Positions 30,017 through 40,585 are shown, counted from the first letter of the stretch. The stretch is 58,164 nt of DNA from Armatimonadota bacterium (GCA_031081585.1 JAVHLY010000019.1:1-58164); one strand, 5' to 3'. Made by a program: numbers and translations. The notes: generated from the sequence alone by a model not told the origin.

Positions 30017-31303
30017 TCACGGCGGCACCACTCCGGCGCGGCTGGAGTAGACCCGGCGACCGCGCTTGTAGACCTCGTCCACCAGGCTCACCCCGAAGTG
30101 CATCGCCACCGCGCGGTAGTCGTCGGCGTCGAGGATGAGGAAGTCGGCCACCTTCCCCGGCTCCAGGCTGCCCACCGCCTCCGCCATGCCGACGGCGTGG
30201 GCGGCGTTCAGCGTCGCCGCCACCACGGCCTCCGCCGGGCGCAGACGCATCCCCACGCAGGCCAGGGCGATGGCCATGGGCATCGACCACGTGGGCGACG
30301 TCCCCGGGTTGAAGTCGGTGGCGAGGGCGATGGGGACGCCCAGCGCGATCATGTGGCGGGCCCGTGCGTAGGGGAGGCCGAGGAAGAAGGCGGTGCCGGG
30401 GAGGAGGACGCCGATGGTGCCGGCGGCGGCCATGGCGCGCAGCCCCTCGTCGCTGGCGCAGAGGAGGTGGTCGGCGGAGATCGCCCCCACCTCGGCGGCC
30501 AGCCGCGCCCCGCCCAGGTCGGAGAGCTCGTCGGCGTGCAGCTTGGGGACGAGCCCGGCGGCGCGGCCGGCCTCCAGGATGGCGCGCGCCTGCTCGGGCG
30601 TGAAGGCCCCCTGCTCGCAGAAGACGTCGCAGAACTCGGCCAGGTCCTCATCGATTACGGCGGGGAGCATCTCCTCGATGACCAGGCGCACGTAGCCGTC
30701 GGCGTCGCCGGCGAACTCCGGCGGCAGGGCGTGGGCGCCCAGGAAGGTGGGGACGATGTCGAGGTGGTGGCGGGCGTGCAGGCGGTGGGCGGCGCGCAGG
30801 AGCTTCAGCTCGTCCTCCACCGTGAGGCCGTACCCGCTCTTCACCTCCACCGTGGTGGTGCCGCAGGCCAGCAGGCTGTCGAGGCGGGCCGCGCCGAGCT
30901 CCACCAGCCCCGCCTCGCCCATCACCCGCGTCTGGGCGACGGTGCGGAGGATGCCCCCGCCGCGCGCGGCGATCTCCAGGTAGCTCAGCCCCTGCAGGCG
31001 CTGCTCGAACTCGTCGGCGCGCGACCCGGCGAAGAGGAGGTGGGTGTGGGGGTCGACGAAGCCCGGCAGCACCACCCGCCCGCCGGCGTCGACCACCTCG
31101 GCGGCGCGGCCGGCCGCCTCCCGCACCTCCGCCTCCGGCCCGGCGGCCACCACGACCCCGTCGGCCACCGCCAGCGCCCCGCCGGTGACGAGCCCCACAT
31201 CGGCCAGCGCCGCCCCCCGCCGCGGGGTGTCGTTGCCTCCCGGGTGGCGCGGGGCCAGCGTGAGGAGCTGGCCGATGTTCACGACAAGGAGGTCGGCGGT
31301 CAC
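30017..31303 (-). CDS. hutI: Imidazolonepropionase HutI
   Basis: An amidohydrolase that opens 4-imidazolone-5-propanoate to N-formiminoglutamate. The metal site HTHLLFAG is near residue 77, with EVKSGYGL, AHALPPEF, CDVFCEQGAF, HADEL, and DFNPGTS following in the HutI order. Length is 428 residues. Starts with GTG at 31303, immediately after the ftcD stop. Confidence 0.95.
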   Translation of the reverse strand: MTADLLVVNIGQLLTLAPRHPGGNDTPRRGAALADVGLVTGGALAVADGVVVAAGPEAEVREAAGRAAEVVDAGGRVVLPGFVDPHTHLLFAGSRADEFEQRLQGLSYLEIAARGGGILRTVAQTRVMGEAGLVELGAARLDSLLACGTTTVEVKSGYGLTVEDELKLLRAAHRLHARHHLDIVPTFLGAHALPPEFAGDADGYVRLVIEEMLPAVIDEDLAEFCDVFCEQGAFTPEQARAILEAGRAAGLVPKLHADELSDLGGARLAAEVGAISADHLLCASDEGLRAMAAAGTIGVLLPGTAFFLGLPYARARHMIALGVPIALATDFNPGTSPTWSMPMAIALACVGMRLRPAEAVVAATLNAAHAVGMAEAVGSLEPGKVADFLILDADDYRAVAMHFGVSLVDEVYKRGRRVYSSRAGVVPP

Positions 31304-32200
31304 CTACTCCATCAGCCGGGTCTCGAGGATCTGGTCGCGCCGGAAGTCGCGCAGCCGCAGGGCATAGCGGGCCACGTCCACCAGCGCATCCAGCGGGAGC
31401 AACCCCACGACCTCGCTCTCGGCGATCTCCACCCCGAAGCGCGCGGCCTCCACGCGGACGAGCTCGAAGGCCCGCATGATGGGGGTGCGGGTGTGGTCGA
31501 GGAGGTTGAGCGAGACCTGGGCCTGCCCGCGTTCCGAGGTCACGCCCATCGCCTGGACGTTCACCAGCCCGCCGCTCGACTCGCGCACCGCCCGGGCCAC
31601 CTGCTTGGCCACGTTCACGTCGGTGGTGTTGAGGTTGATGTTGTAGGCGATGAGCGGCCGCCGCCCCCCCACCACCGTGGCCCCGGCGGTGGGGTGGGGG
31701 ACGGCCGTCCCCACGTCGGGGGCCCAGGCCGGGTCGCTCATCTTCTCGCGCAGCCCCTCGTACTCCCCCTTGCGGATGTCGGGCAGGCGCACCCGCTCCG
31801 GCCGCGTGGCCGCCGCCCCGTAGAAGTAGACCGGCACCTGCAGCCGCTCCCACAGCCGCCGCCCCAGCGCCCGGGCCAGGGCCACGGCCTCGTCCATGGT
31901 CACGTCGGCGATGGGGACGAAGGGGACGACGTCCACCGCCCCGATGCGCGGGTGCTCGCCCCGGTGGGTGTTCATGTCGATGAGGGCCACCGCGCGCTCA
32001 CACAGGCGGAAGGCGGCCTCGGCCACCGCTTCCGGTTCGCCGGCGAAGGTGATGACCGACCGGTTGTGGCTCTCGTCGGACTGGACGTCGAGGAGGCGGA
32101 CGCCCTCGACCCCCCGCACCGCCTGGACGACGGCCTCGATGACCTCGCGCCGACGCCCCTCGCTGATGTTGGGGACACACTCGAGCAAGCGCCTGCTCAC
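31304..32200 (-). CDS. ftcD: Glutamate formimidoyltransferase
   Basis: Transfers the formimino group from formiminoglutamate to tetrahydrofolate. Conserved segments include LLECVPNISEGRR, DMNTHRGEHPRIGAVDVVPF, and AYNINLNTTDVNVAKQVARAVR. Length is 299 residues, the stand-alone form rather than the FTCD fusion, with the deaminase encoded separately downstream. The gene starts with GTG 32200, seven bases after a -10 box, so the mRNA is probably leaderless. Confidence 0.94.
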   Translation of the reverse strand: MSRRLLECVPNISEGRRREVIEAVVQAVRGVEGVRLLDVQSDESHNRSVITFAGEPEAVAEAAFRLCERAVALIDMNTHRGEHPRIGAVDVVPFVPIADVTMDEAVALARALGRRLWERLQVPVYFYGAAATRPERVRLPDIRKGEYEGLREKMSDPAWAPDVGTAVPHPTAGATVVGGRRPLIAYNINLNTTDVNVAKQVARAVRESSGGLVNVQAMGVTSERGQAQVSLNLLDHTRTPIMRAFELVRVEAARFGVEIAESEVVGLLPLDALVDVARYALRLRDFRRDQILETRLME

Positions 32201-32207
32201 GCCGTTG

Positions 32208-32236
32208 AGCCTACACCATGCCCCCTCCCCCCTCAA
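32208..32236 (-). promoter_or_regulatory. Promoter of the ftcD-hutI-fchA-birA operon
   Basis: TTGAGG and TAGGCT are separated by 17 bp. The -10 box lies 7 nt before the ftcD GTG, which fits leaderless initiation. Confidence 0.55.
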
Positions 32237-32336
32237 CGGCATCGGCCGCGCCTGCCCGGGCCCGGGTGCCCGCAGCTCCTGCGGGCGCCGGGGAGGAGGG
32301 AGGCGCCCGTGCGCGGGCGAAGGGCCATGGCGCCAG

Positions 32337-32906
32337 ATGCAGCCTGAACGTCGTCTCCGGCTCAGCCGCTTCCTGTCCCTGATCCTGCGCCACCGTCCCG
32401 ACGAGGTCGGCCTGACCCTCGACGAGGAGGGGAGCGTGCCCCTGGACGCCCTGGTGGCGGCGCTGCGCCGGCACGGCGGGTGGGAGGGGGTGACCGAGGC
32501 CGACGTGCTGGCCGTGGTCCACCACGACCCGCGCCGCTTCGAGGTGCGCGCCGGCCGCATCCGCGCCCGCCACGGCCACACCGTCCCCCTTCAGCACCCC
32601 GGCCCGGCGGTGCGGCCGCCGGAGTGGCTCTATGCGGCGCTCCCCGCCCGCCAGGCGGACGAGGTGCAGGCGGCGGGGCTGCGACCGCGCGAGCGGCGCT
32701 TCGTCCACCTGGTCGACACCTGGCTCGAGGCGGCGCGGGCCCTGGAACGCCACGGCGAGGCCGGCCTGGTCGTCCCCGTCCTGGCGCGGCGGGCCCACGA
32801 CCGCGGCGTGGCGTTCTTCCAGGCGTCCGAGCACCTCTACCTCACTCCGGGCGTCCCGCCCGACTTCGTCCTGCTCCCCGCCCGCGTGCAGGCGGTCGAG
32901 GCCTGA
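32337..32906 (+). CDS. kptA: RNA 2'-phosphotransferase KptA
   Basis: Tpt1/KptA enzymes remove an internal 2'-phosphate using NAD. The N-terminal winged helix reads LSRFLSLILRHRPDEVGLTLDEEG, and the ADP-ribosyltransferase-like half includes RHGHTVPL, LYAALPARQADEV, RRFVHLVDT and FFQASEHLYLTPGVPPDFV. The length of 189 residues is typical. It is divergent from ftcD and 9 nt upstream of prsW. The role of KptA in bacteria, which lack tRNA splicing of the eukaryotic type, is largely unsettled. Confidence 0.93.
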   Translation: MQPERRLRLSRFLSLILRHRPDEVGLTLDEEGSVPLDALVAALRRHGGWEGVTEADVLAVVHHDPRRFEVRAGRIRARHGHTVPLQHPGPAVRPPEWLYAALPARQADEVQAAGLRPRERRFVHLVDTWLEAARALERHGEAGLVVPVLARRAHDRGVAFFQASEHLYLTPGVPPDFVLLPARVQAVEA

Positions 32907-32915
32907 GGCGCCCCG

Positions 32916-33581
32916 GTGGGCCTGGTCGTCCTGGCCGTCGCTCCGGGGATCTTCTGGCTGTGGTACTTCCTGGCCCGCGACCACCTCCACCCGGAGCCGC
33001 GCGGGCTCGTCCGCCGGGTCTTCCTGCTGGGCGCCGTCTCCGCCGTGGCGGCGGGACTCGTCGAAGTTGCCCTCTTCCGACTCCTCGGGCTCGACCCGGC
33101 CGGGCCCTACCTGCCGCACGGGGCCGGGGCCGCCCTGCTGGTCGGCACCGTCGAGGAGGCGGCGAAGTTCGCGGTGGTCCTCCTGGCGGTGTACCGCCAC
33201 CCGGCCTTCGACGAGCCGCTCGACGGGATCGTCTATGCCGTGGCGGCCTCGCTCGGCTTCGCCACGCTGGAGAACCTGGCCTACGTGCTGCGGGGCGGAG
33301 TGGCGGTGGGGGTCTTGCGGGCGCTGCTCGCCGTCCCGGGCCACGCCTGCTTCGGCGCGCTCATGGGGTTCTACATCGGTCTGGCGCACCGCCACCCCCG
33401 CCGCGCCACGCGGCTGCTCGCCCTGGGGCTGGGCACGAGCGCCCTGGCCCACGCCGTCTACGACGGGGTCCTCTTCACGCGCACGCTGGTGGCGCTGAGC
33501 GTCGTCCCGGTGGTCATGGGGTTGTGGTGGCGGGCGCTGGTGGTGACGCGGCGGGCGCAGGCCTACGGGCCGGGCGGGTGA
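32916..33581 (+). CDS. PrsW-family intramembrane metalloprotease
   Basis: A 221-residue protein with about seven membrane segments. The PrsW signature is visible: GTVEEAAKF (Glu-Glu), FDEPLDGIVYAVAASLGFATLENLAYV, and two His-containing helices, VPGHACFGALMGFY and ALAHAVYDGVL. Bacillus PrsW cleaves the anti-sigma factor RsiW; no anti-sigma factor is nearby. Starts GTG 32916, and its end overlaps the convergent ASCH gene by 19 nt. Confidence 0.9.
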   Translation: MGLVVLAVAPGIFWLWYFLARDHLHPEPRGLVRRVFLLGAVSAVAAGLVEVALFRLLGLDPAGPYLPHGAGAALLVGTVEEAAKFAVVLLAVYRHPAFDEPLDGIVYAVAASLGFATLENLAYVLRGGVAVGVLRALLAVPGHACFGALMGFYIGLAHRHPRRATRLLALGLGTSALAHAVYDGVLFTRTLVALSVVPVVMGLWWRALVVTRRAQAYGPGG

Positions 33582-33955
33582 TGGGAGGTGGGCGGGTGGG
33601 GACCGTCCCCCTCGACGATGCGCGAGAAGTGGATCACGGTGACGAGGTCGTCCAGCCCGACCGGCCGGCCGTAGATCGTGGCCAGGAAGTCCATCAGGTC
33701 CTCGTGGCGGCGGAGCTCCGGGTTGTCGCGCTCGATCTCCCGCGGCGTCACCTCGGCCAGCCGCTTCACCTCCACCCGGTCGATGATGGCCACCCCGACC
33801 TTGCGCCGCGTCCCGAAGCGCCGGCCCACCGTCAGCCAGACGACCTGCCCGTCGCGGTACTTGTCGCGCTTGTCGCCCAGGCGGATGGTGGCCGTCTTGC
33901 GCCCCTGGCGCAGCATCTCGCCGAACACCGACGAGTAGAAGTTGAGGGCGTACAC
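33563..33955 (-). CDS. ASCH-domain RNA-binding protein
   Basis: The protein opens with MYALNFYSSVFGEMLRQGRK and TATIRLGDKRDKYRDGQ, the ASCH GxKxxT-type motif, and continues with AIIDRVEVKRLAEVTPREIERDNPE. ASCH domains have a PUA-like beta barrel and are thought to bind RNA, with a few acting as amidohydrolases. The C-terminus is a short Pro/His-rich tail that overlaps prsW. The gene may be co-regulated with kptA, but no direct link is visible. Confidence 0.85.
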   Translation of the reverse strand: MYALNFYSSVFGEMLRQGRKTATIRLGDKRDKYRDGQVVWLTVGRRFGTRRKVGVAIIDRVEVKRLAEVTPREIERDNPELRRHEDLMDFLATIYGRPVGLDDLVTVIHFSRIVEGDGPHPPTSHHPPGP

Positions 33956-34087
33956 CGGTCCTGTGCCTCGAACTGGGGGTGAAAACCGCCTCCTAGCATG
34001 GCATCCCGGGGAATCGGCGTAAAGAGGCGCACGGGGCAGGCGCCAGAGCCGAGGCGGCGCGCGCCCCGGCCGGCCCGACGGGACCGG

Positions 34088-35746
34088 TCAGCCCGCCAGC
34101 ATGGGCATGACGATGCCGCCGCGCCTGGCCGCGTCCACCGCCTCGGGGTAGCCCGCGTCGGCGTGGCGGACCACGCCGCTACCGGGGTCGGTGGTGAGGA
34201 CCCGTTCCAGCTTCTGCGCCCCCAGCGCCGTTCCGTCGGCCACCACCACCTGCCCGGCGTGGATGGAGTACCCGATGCCCACCCCGCCGCCGTGGTGCAC
34301 CGCCACCCAGGTGGCGCCGGCGCAGGCGTTCAGCAGCGCGTTGAGGATGGGCCAGTCGGCGATGGCGTCGGAGCCGTCCCGCATCCCCTCGGTCTCGCGG
34401 GTGGGCGAGGCCACCGACCCGGCGTCCAGGTGGTCCCGCCCGATGGCGATGGGCGCCTCCACCCGGCCGGTCCGCACCAGCTCGTTGAAGGCCAGCCCGG
34501 CCTGGGCCCGCTCCCCGTAGCCGAGCCAGCAGATGCGCGCCGGCAGCCCCTGGAAGGGGACGCGCTCCCGGGCCAGGCGCAGCCAGCGGGCCAGCGCCTC
34601 GTCCTCGGGGAAGAGGCGCAGCACCGCCGCGTCGGTGACGGCGATGTCCTGCGGGTTGCCGGAGAGGGCCACCCAGCGGAAGGGCCCGCGCCCCCGGGCG
34701 AACAGCGGGCGGATGTAGGCCTGCACGAACCCCGGGTAGGCGAAGGCCTCCCCGTAGCCGGCCTCGCGCGCCTGCCCGCGCAGGTTGTTGCCGTAGTCGA
34801 AGACCACCGCCCCGCGCCGCTGCCAGGTGACCATGGCCTCGCAGTGGCGGACGATCGACTCCCGCGCCATGCGCACGTAGCGCTCCGGGTCCTGCCGGCG
34901 CAGCACCGCCGCCTCCTCCGCCGTCACCCCTGAGGGGATGTAGCCGCCGAGCGGGTCGTGGGCTGAGGTCTGGTCGGTGACGACGTCGAAGGCGGCGTCG
35001 CGCCGCAGCAGCTCGGGGTGCACGTCGGCGGCATTGCCCAGCAGGGCCACCGAGAGCGGGTGGCCGGTCCGTCGCGCCTCTTCCACCCACCGCAGCGCCT
35101 CGTCCAGGTCGTCCGTGGCCCGGTCCACCCACCCGGCCTGGCGGCGGCGGTGGATGCGCGCCGGGTCCACCTCCACGACCAGGGCCACCCCCTCGTTCAT
35201 CGTGATGGCCAGCGGCTGGGCCCCGCCCATCCCGCCCAGCCCCGCCGTGAGCACCGCGCGGCCGCGCAGCGTCCCGCCGAAGTGGCGCCGGGCCACCGCG
35301 GCAAACGTCTCGTAGGTGCCCTGCAGGATCCCCTGGGTGCCGATGTAGATCCACGACCCCGCGGTCATCTGGCCGTACATGGTCAACCCCATGGCCTCGA
35401 GGCGCCAGAACTCCTCCCAGGTGGCCCAGGCCGGGACGAGCATGGCGTTCACGATCAGCACCCGGGGCGCCCACTCGTGGGTGCGGAAGACCGCCACCGG
35501 CTTGCCCGACTGGACGAGCAGGGTCTCGTCGTCGGCCAGCCCGCGCAGGGTGCGGACCAGGGCGTCGAAGGCCTCCCAGCTCCGCGCCGCCTTGCCCGTC
35601 CCGCCGTAGACGATCAGGTCGGCGGGGCGCTCGGCCACCTCGGGGTCGAGGGTGTTCATGAGGAGGCGCAGCGCCGCCTCCTGCCCCCACCCGCGACAGG
35701 AGCGCACCGGCCCCCGCGGCGCCCGCACGACACGCGGCTCAGCCAT
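34088..35746 (-). CDS. hutU: Urocanate hydratase HutU
   Basis: Converts urocanate to imidazolonepropionate with tightly bound NAD. Landmarks are [54 protein letters not shown] (NAD binding), [23 protein letters not shown] and [17 protein letters not shown]. Length 552 matches the family. Start ATG 35746 is 76 nt after the hutH stop. Confidence 0.97.
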   Translation of the reverse strand: MAEPRVVRAPRGPVRSCRGWGQEAALRLLMNTLDPEVAERPADLIVYGGTGKAARSWEAFDALVRTLRGLADDETLLVQSGKPVAVFRTHEWAPRVLIVNAMLVPAWATWEEFWRLEAMGLTMYGQMTAGSWIYIGTQGILQGTYETFAAVARRHFGGTLRGRAVLTAGLGGMGGAQPLAITMNEGVALVVEVDPARIHRRRQAGWVDRATDDLDEALRWVEEARRTGHPLSVALLGNAADVHPELLRRDAAFDVVTDQTSAHDPLGGYIPSGVTAEEAAVLRRQDPERYVRMARESIVRHCEAMVTWQRRGAVVFDYGNNLRGQAREAGYGEAFAYPGFVQAYIRPLFARGRGPFRWVALSGNPQDIAVTDAAVLRLFPEDEALARWLRLARERVPFQGLPARICWLGYGERAQAGLAFNELVRTGRVEAPIAIGRDHLDAGSVASPTRETEGMRDGSDAIADWPILNALLNACAGATWVAVHHGGGVGIGYSIHAGQVVVADGTALGAQKLERVLTTDPGSGVVRHADAGYPEAVDAARRGGIVMPMLAG

Positions 35747-35763
35747 GGTCCGTCCCCTCCCGG

Positions 35764-35841
35764 CGCGCCAGCATCCCGCGCCTCACACCAACTCGCCCAG
35801 GACGCGCCAGCATCCCGCGCCTCACGGCAGCTCGCCCACGA
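35764..35841. repeat. 39-bp tandem duplication at the hutH 3' end
   Basis: Two adjacent 39-bp units starting cgcgccagcatcccgcgcct cover the last codons and stop of hutH and repeat them downstream. The period is a multiple of three, so the second unit re-creates a LGELV-stop ending in the same frame. Confidence 0.85.
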
Positions 35842-37363
35842 CGCCCTCGGCGGCGGCCACGAGCGCCCCCTCGCGCACCAGGGCGTAGGCGGCCTCCAGG
35901 TCCTCGGCCAGGACGCGGTCCTCCCGCAAGGGGGGGACGGCCGCGCGCAGCCGCTGCCAGGCCGCCCGCACCGCCGGCGCGGCCGCGTCAGGCCCCGCCT
36001 CCCCGGCCAGGCGCAGCTCCAGCGCCTGCGCGGCGCACACCGCCTCGATGGCCAGCACCCGGCCCACGTGCTCCACCACCTGCGCCGCTTTGCGGGCGGC
36101 GATGGCCCCCATGCTGACGTGGTCCTCCTGGTTCGCCGAGGTGGGGATGGTGTCGACGCTGGCGGGGTGGGCGAGCACCTTGTTCTCGGCCACGAGCGCC
36201 GCGGCGGTGTACTGGGCCAGCATCAGCCCCGAGTGCAATCCGCCAGCCGGGGCGAGGAAGGGCGGCAGCCCGCTCAGGTGCGGGTTGACCAGCCGCTCCA
36301 CGCGCCGCTCGCTGATGGTCCCCAGAGCGGCCGCCGCCACGGCCAGCACGTCCAGGGCCAGGGCCACCGGCTGCCCATGGAAGTTGCCGCCCGAGACCAC
36401 GCGGCCGCTGTCGGGCAGGAGGACCGGGTTGTCGGTGACGGCGTTGATCTCCACCTCCAGCGCCGTGCGGGCGAAGGCGATGCCGTCGCGGGCGGCGCCG
36501 TGGACCTGGGGCATGCAGCGCAGGGCATAGGCGTCCTGGATGCGCTCGGCGGGGCGCGCCAGCCGGCTGCCGGCCAGGAGCCGGCGCAGGTTGGCCGCGC
36601 TGCGCACCTGCCCGGGTTGCGGGCGCAGGCGGTGGAGGTCGGCGTCGAAGGGCGCCGGCAGGGCCAGCAGGGCTTCCGCCGTCATCGCCCCCACGACGTC
36701 CGCCGTGCGGGCCAACCGCTCGGCGGCCAGCAGGGCCAGCGTCCCGACGGCCGTCATCATCTGGGTCCCGTTGATGAGGGCCACGCCCTCCTTGGCGTCG
36801 AGCCGCCGCGGCGTCAGCCCGGCGGCGCGCAGCGCCTCCGCCGCGGGGCGCCGGTGGCCCTCCTGCACCACCCACCCTTCCCCCATGAGCGCCAGGGCCA
36901 GGTGGGCCAGCGGGGCCAGGTCGCCGCTCGCCCCCACCGACCCCTGGGAGGGGATCACCGGCAGGAGGTCGTGGTTGAGCATGGCCACCATCAGGTCGAG
37001 CGTCTCGGGGCGGATGCCGGAGTGGCCCAGGGCCAGCGTGTGGGCCCGCAGCAGGAGCATCGCCCGCACCTCGGGCGGCGCCAGCGGTGGGCCCACCCCG
37101 GCGGCGTGGCTGCGCACGATGTTGGCCTGGAGGGCGGCACTCTGCTCGGGCGAGATACGCCGTCCGGCGAGCGCCCCCACACCGGTGGTGATGCCGTAGA
37201 CGGCGGCGCCCCCGGCCACCAGGTCCTCGACCAGCGCCCGGGCCCGCCGTACCCGTTCGCGCGCGCCCGGGGCCAGGCGCACCGGTACCCGGCCGTAGGC
37301 GACGCGTCCCACGTCCTCCGGGGTGAGGACCGCTCCCACGGCCACGCCGGGCTCCTCGGCCAT
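35822..37363 (-). CDS. hutH: Histidine ammonia-lyase HutH
   Basis: First step of histidine degradation, giving urocanate and ammonia. The MIO cofactor forms from Ala145-Ser146-Gly147 in [12 protein letters not shown]. Other conserved parts are [28 protein letters not shown], and [18 protein letters not shown]. The 513-residue length is normal. It is followed by hutU, while the remaining hut genes form a separate operon at 29.3-32.2 kb. Confidence 0.97.
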   Translation of the reverse strand: MAEEPGVAVGAVLTPEDVGRVAYGRVPVRLAPGARERVRRARALVEDLVAGGAAVYGITTGVGALAGRRISPEQSAALQANIVRSHAAGVGPPLAPPEVRAMLLLRAHTLALGHSGIRPETLDLMVAMLNHDLLPVIPSQGSVGASGDLAPLAHLALALMGEGWVVQEGHRRPAAEALRAAGLTPRRLDAKEGVALINGTQMMTAVGTLALLAAERLARTADVVGAMTAEALLALPAPFDADLHRLRPQPGQVRSAANLRRLLAGSRLARPAERIQDAYALRCMPQVHGAARDGIAFARTALEVEINAVTDNPVLLPDSGRVVSGGNFHGQPVALALDVLAVAAAALGTISERRVERLVNPHLSGLPPFLAPAGGLHSGLMLAQYTAAALVAENKVLAHPASVDTIPTSANQEDHVSMGAIAARKAAQVVEHVGRVLAIEAVCAAQALELRLAGEAGPDAAAPAVRAAWQRLRAAVPPLREDRVLAEDLEAAYALVREGALVAAAEGVVGELP

Positions 37364-37373
37364 GCCCGGGCGG

Positions 37374-37886
37374 CTAGCGGAGGCGCGGGTCGACGTAGGT
37401 CATCTGGACCGGACGGTCACGTACGGCCGTGGCCGTGGCCAGAGTGGCGCCGCTCTTGGGGTCGACGATGGTGAGGTTCACGCGGCGCACCTGCTCCAGC
37501 TGCGCCAGGATCGCCTGGCTGGCCAGTTCGGCCTCGGCGGTGAGGAACTCGCGGGAGTTCTGCTTCGACTGCGCCGGCTCGGGCTTGAAGGTGGCCGACT
37601 CGAAGGTCACCGCGGCCACGCCGGTGGCGGCGTCCACCTGGGAGGCCTTGACGGTGTTGCGGCCGATGATGTTCTCCACCAGGTTGCGGGCGATGACCTC
37701 GGGCGGGGCGGGGCGGCGGGCGGCCTCCTGCTGCTGGCGCCACAGGTAGTCCCAGGTGAAGAGCCCCGCCCCGGCGACGAGCGCCACCGCCAGGAAGGCC
37801 ACGATGGGCCCCAGGCTCAAGCCCGTCCTGCGCTGCAGTCGCCCGGCGCGGTCACGGACCACTGCTCCACCTCCCCTCGGCCGCAT
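37374..37886 (-). CDS. Membrane-anchored protein of unknown function
   Basis: A basic N-terminus ([12 protein letters not shown]) is followed by one membrane helix, [22 protein letters not shown], and a soluble domain of about 120 residues with [12 protein letters not shown] and [18 protein letters not shown]. The topology suggests an outside-facing domain. It could start at ATG 37886 or the GTG five or more codons later. It lies 10 nt upstream of hutH. I do not recognise the family. Confidence 0.65.
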   Translation of the reverse strand: MRPRGGGAVVRDRAGRLQRRTGLSLGPIVAFLAVALVAGAGLFTWDYLWRQQQEAARRPAPPEVIARNLVENIIGRNTVKASQVDAATGVAAVTFESATFKPEPAQSKQNSREFLTAEAELASQAILAQLEQVRRVNLTIVDPKSGATLATATAVRDRPVQMTYVDPRLR

Positions 37887-37928
37887 CGTGCCGGCGCGGC
37901 GATGCCCGGGGTCGTCGCGCGCCGCCCG

Positions 37929-38630
37929 TCACCCGGCGCGGCGCGCGTCCGGGGCGGCGCGGATGGCCTCGCTCGTCGTGATGGTGCCGCGGTACAGGAA
38001 GGCGACCTGGCGGATAGCGGCGTGCAGGTCGAACGGCACCAGCGCCGAGATGGCGTCCACCGGCAGGATGACGCGGTAGCCGTGCAGGGCGGCGCTCCCG
38101 GCGGTGTGCAGGACGCAGATGTTGGCCACCGTGCCGCAGACGATCACCGCCTCCTGGCCGGCCAGGCGCAGCTCGTGGTCGAGCGGCGTGCCGAAGAAGC
38201 CGTCATAGCGCAGCTTCTCGATGACGCGCTCCTCGGGCCGGGGGCGGAGCTCGTCCACGATCTGCCACCCCCAGGTGCCGTGGAGGACGTGCCGCCCCCA
38301 GATGGGGAACTCGGGGTCCCCCTCTCGGTGGGTGTCCTGGGTGAAGAAGACGCGCATCCTGTGCTCCCGGGCGAAGCCGAGGAGCCGCTGGATGGCCGGG
38401 ATGGTCGCCTCCGCCGTTGGCACGACCAGGGCGCCGCCCGGCTTCACGAAGTCGTTCTGCATGTCGACGACGATGAGGGCCGTGCGCGCGGGGTCGACCC
38501 GGACCTCCGGCTCCAGCTGGTAGGCGGGAACCTCCACCGTCGCCGGGGCGGGCTCCGCCACCGCGACCCCCGGCGCCTGCCCGGGCGCCTCCAGCGTGAC
38601 GGACCCCGCGCGGGCTTCCGGCGCGGCCAT
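37929..38630 (-). CDS. Isochorismatase / nicotinamidase-like cysteine hydrolase
   Basis: The fold signature ALIVVDMQNDFVKPGGAL gives the catalytic Asp, EKLRYDGFFGT the Lys, and VICGTVANICVLHTA the nucleophile Cys with a cis-peptide. This group contains nicotinamidases and related amidases. The first 45 residues are a low-complexity Ala/Pro/Val extension not typical of the family. Start ATG 38630 is 5 nt after the ftsH stop, so it is read from the ftsH transcript. Confidence 0.87.
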   Translation of the reverse strand: MAAPEARAGSVTLEAPGQAPGVAVAEPAPATVEVPAYQLEPEVRVDPARTALIVVDMQNDFVKPGGALVVPTAEATIPAIQRLLGFAREHRMRVFFTQDTHREGDPEFPIWGRHVLHGTWGWQIVDELRPRPEERVIEKLRYDGFFGTPLDHELRLAGQEAVIVCGTVANICVLHTAGSAALHGYRVILPVDAISALVPFDLHAAIRQVAFLYRGTITTSEAIRAAPDARRAG

Positions 38631-38635
38631 GGCGG

Positions 38636-40546
38636 CTACGAGGTCTCGGGCTTGGGCCGCAGGCGCGGCAGCCCCGGCTCGGGCCGCGCCTTGGCCTCCG
38701 CGGGCGCCTCCGCGGCGGGGGCCGGCGGGGCCGGCGCGGGCCCGGGCGGCTCCAGGGGCAGGCCCGCCAGCACCCGCTCCAGCTCCTCGGCTTCCAGGCT
38801 CTCCCGCTCCAGCAGGGTCCGGGCGAGCCGCTCGAGCTGGTCGCGGTGCTCCATCAGGGTCGCCCGCGCCCGCTCGTAGCACTCGTCGATGATGCGGCGG
38901 ATCTCCTTGTCGATCTCGTAGGCGATCTCCTCGGAGTAGTTGCGGCTCTCCACCAGGTCCCGCCCGAGGAAGACCGGTCCGTGGCGCTTGCCCAGCGACA
39001 GCGGCCCCAGCTTCTCGCTCATCCCGAACTCGGTGACCATCTTGCGGGCCAGCTCGGTGGCCTGCTCGAAGTCGTTCTGCGCCCCGGTAGTGACCTCGCC
39101 GAAGACCAGCTCCTCGGCCACCCGCCCGCCCAGGGCCACGGTGATGCGGTCCAGGATCTCGCCGCGGGTGTAGTTGTACTTGTCCTCGGGCGGGGCTGAG
39201 ATGACGTAGCCGAGCGCCATCCCGCGGGGGAGGATCGTCACCTTGTGCGGCGGGTCCGCGGACGGCAGCAGCTTGGCCAGCAGGGCGTGCCCGCCCTCGT
39301 GGTAGGCGGCGATCTCCCGCTCCTTGGGGCTGAGGATGCGGCTCTTCCGCTGCGGGCCGGCGATGACCCGCTCGATGGCCTCCTCCATCTCGGCCATGGT
39401 GATCCGCTTCTTGTTGCGCCGCGCCGCCAGGAGCGCCGCCTCGTTCATCATGTTGGCCAGGTCGGCTCCGCTGAAGCCGGGCGTGCGCTTGGCCAGCAGG
39501 TCCAGGTTGACGTCCTCGGCGATGGGCTTGCCGCGGGCGTGCACCTCCAGGATGGCCCGCCGCCCCTTGGTGTCGGGGTTGTCCACCACCACGCGGCGGT
39601 CAAAGCGGCCGGGGCGCAGCAGGGCCGGGTCGAGGATGTCGGGGCGGTTGGTGGCGGCGATGACGATGATGCCGGCGTTGGGGTCGAAGCCGTCCATCTC
39701 CACCAGCAGCTGGTTGAGGGTCTGCTCGCGCTCGTCGTGCCCGCCGCCCAGTCCCGCGCCGCGCTGTCGGCCGACGGCGTCGATCTCGTCGATGAAGACC
39801 AGGCACGGGGCCGACTTCTTCGCCTGGTCGAAGAGGTCCCGCACACGACTGGCCCCCACCCCCACGAACATCTCCACGAACTCCGAGCCCGAGATGGAGA
39901 AGAACGGCACCCCCGCCTCCCCGGCCACCGCCTTGGCCAGCAGCGTCTTGCCGCTGCCCGGCGGGCCGATGAGCAGGACGCCGCGCGGGATCTTCGCGCC
40001 CAGGGCCTGGAACTTCTTGGGGTGCTTGAGGAACTCGATGATCTCCTGGAGCTCCTCCTTGGCCTCGTCCACCCCGGCCACGTCCTCGAAGGTCACCCGC
40101 GGCTTGTTGTCGGTGTGGAGCCGGGCCCGGCTCTTCCCGAAGGACATGGCCTGGTTGCTGCCGCTCTGGGCCTGGCGGAGCATGAGCATCCACAGCCCCA
40201 CCAGGAGGAAGATGGGCAGCAGCGTGGAGAGGATGTTCGGCCAGAAGACGGAGCGCGACTTCGGCTCGTACTTGATGGCCACGTGCTTGGCGCTGAGCTT
40301 GGCCAGCGTCTCCTCGCCCACGGGGCCGTAGGTGATGAACTCCTCGCCGTCGCGCAGCCGCCCGGTGATGCGCTCATCGCTGATGGTCACTTCCTGGATC
40401 TGCCCCTGCTCGACGCGCGTGAGGAAGACGCTGTAGGGGAGCTCCTGCCGGGGCGTGCGCTGGCGGTAGAGGGGCAGGAAGAAGTAGACGACGACCGCGA
40501 TGATCACGGCCCAGACGATCATGTTGCGGAGATAGCGGTTCAGCAC
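38636..40546 (-). CDS. ftsH: ATP-dependent zinc metalloprotease FtsH
   Basis: A membrane AAA+ protease for quality control. Membrane helices cover about residues 8-27 and 103-123. Walker A GPPGSGKT is at 194-201, Walker B FIDEID at 251-256, the SRH in [19 protein letters not shown], and the zinc site HEGGH at 416-420. The Ala/Pro-rich C-terminal tail is variable in the family. Length 636. tilS lies 40 nt upstream, the usual Bacillota order. Confidence 0.98.
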   Translation of the reverse strand: MLNRYLRNMIVWAVIIAVVVYFFLPLYRQRTPRQELPYSVFLTRVEQGQIQEVTISDERITGRLRDGEEFITYGPVGEETLAKLSAKHVAIKYEPKSRSVFWPNILSTLLPIFLLVGLWMLMLRQAQSGSNQAMSFGKSRARLHTDNKPRVTFEDVAGVDEAKEELQEIIEFLKHPKKFQALGAKIPRGVLLIGPPGSGKTLLAKAVAGEAGVPFFSISGSEFVEMFVGVGASRVRDLFDQAKKSAPCLVFIDEIDAVGRQRGAGLGGGHDEREQTLNQLLVEMDGFDPNAGIIVIAATNRPDILDPALLRPGRFDRRVVVDNPDTKGRRAILEVHARGKPIAEDVNLDLLAKRTPGFSGADLANMMNEAALLAARRNKKRITMAEMEEAIERVIAGPQRKSRILSPKEREIAAYHEGGHALLAKLLPSADPPHKVTILPRGMALGYVISAPPEDKYNYTRGEILDRITVALGGRVAEELVFGEVTTGAQNDFEQATELARKMVTEFGMSEKLGPLSLGKRHGPVFLGRDLVESRNYSEEIAYEIDKEIRRIIDECYERARATLMEHRDQLERLARTLLERESLEAEELERVLAGLPLEPPGPAPAPPAPAAEAPAEAKARPEPGLPRLRPKPETS

Positions 40547-40585
40547 CCTGCTCCTCCAGCGGACGAGGGCCGATCCCCTCTCCTC

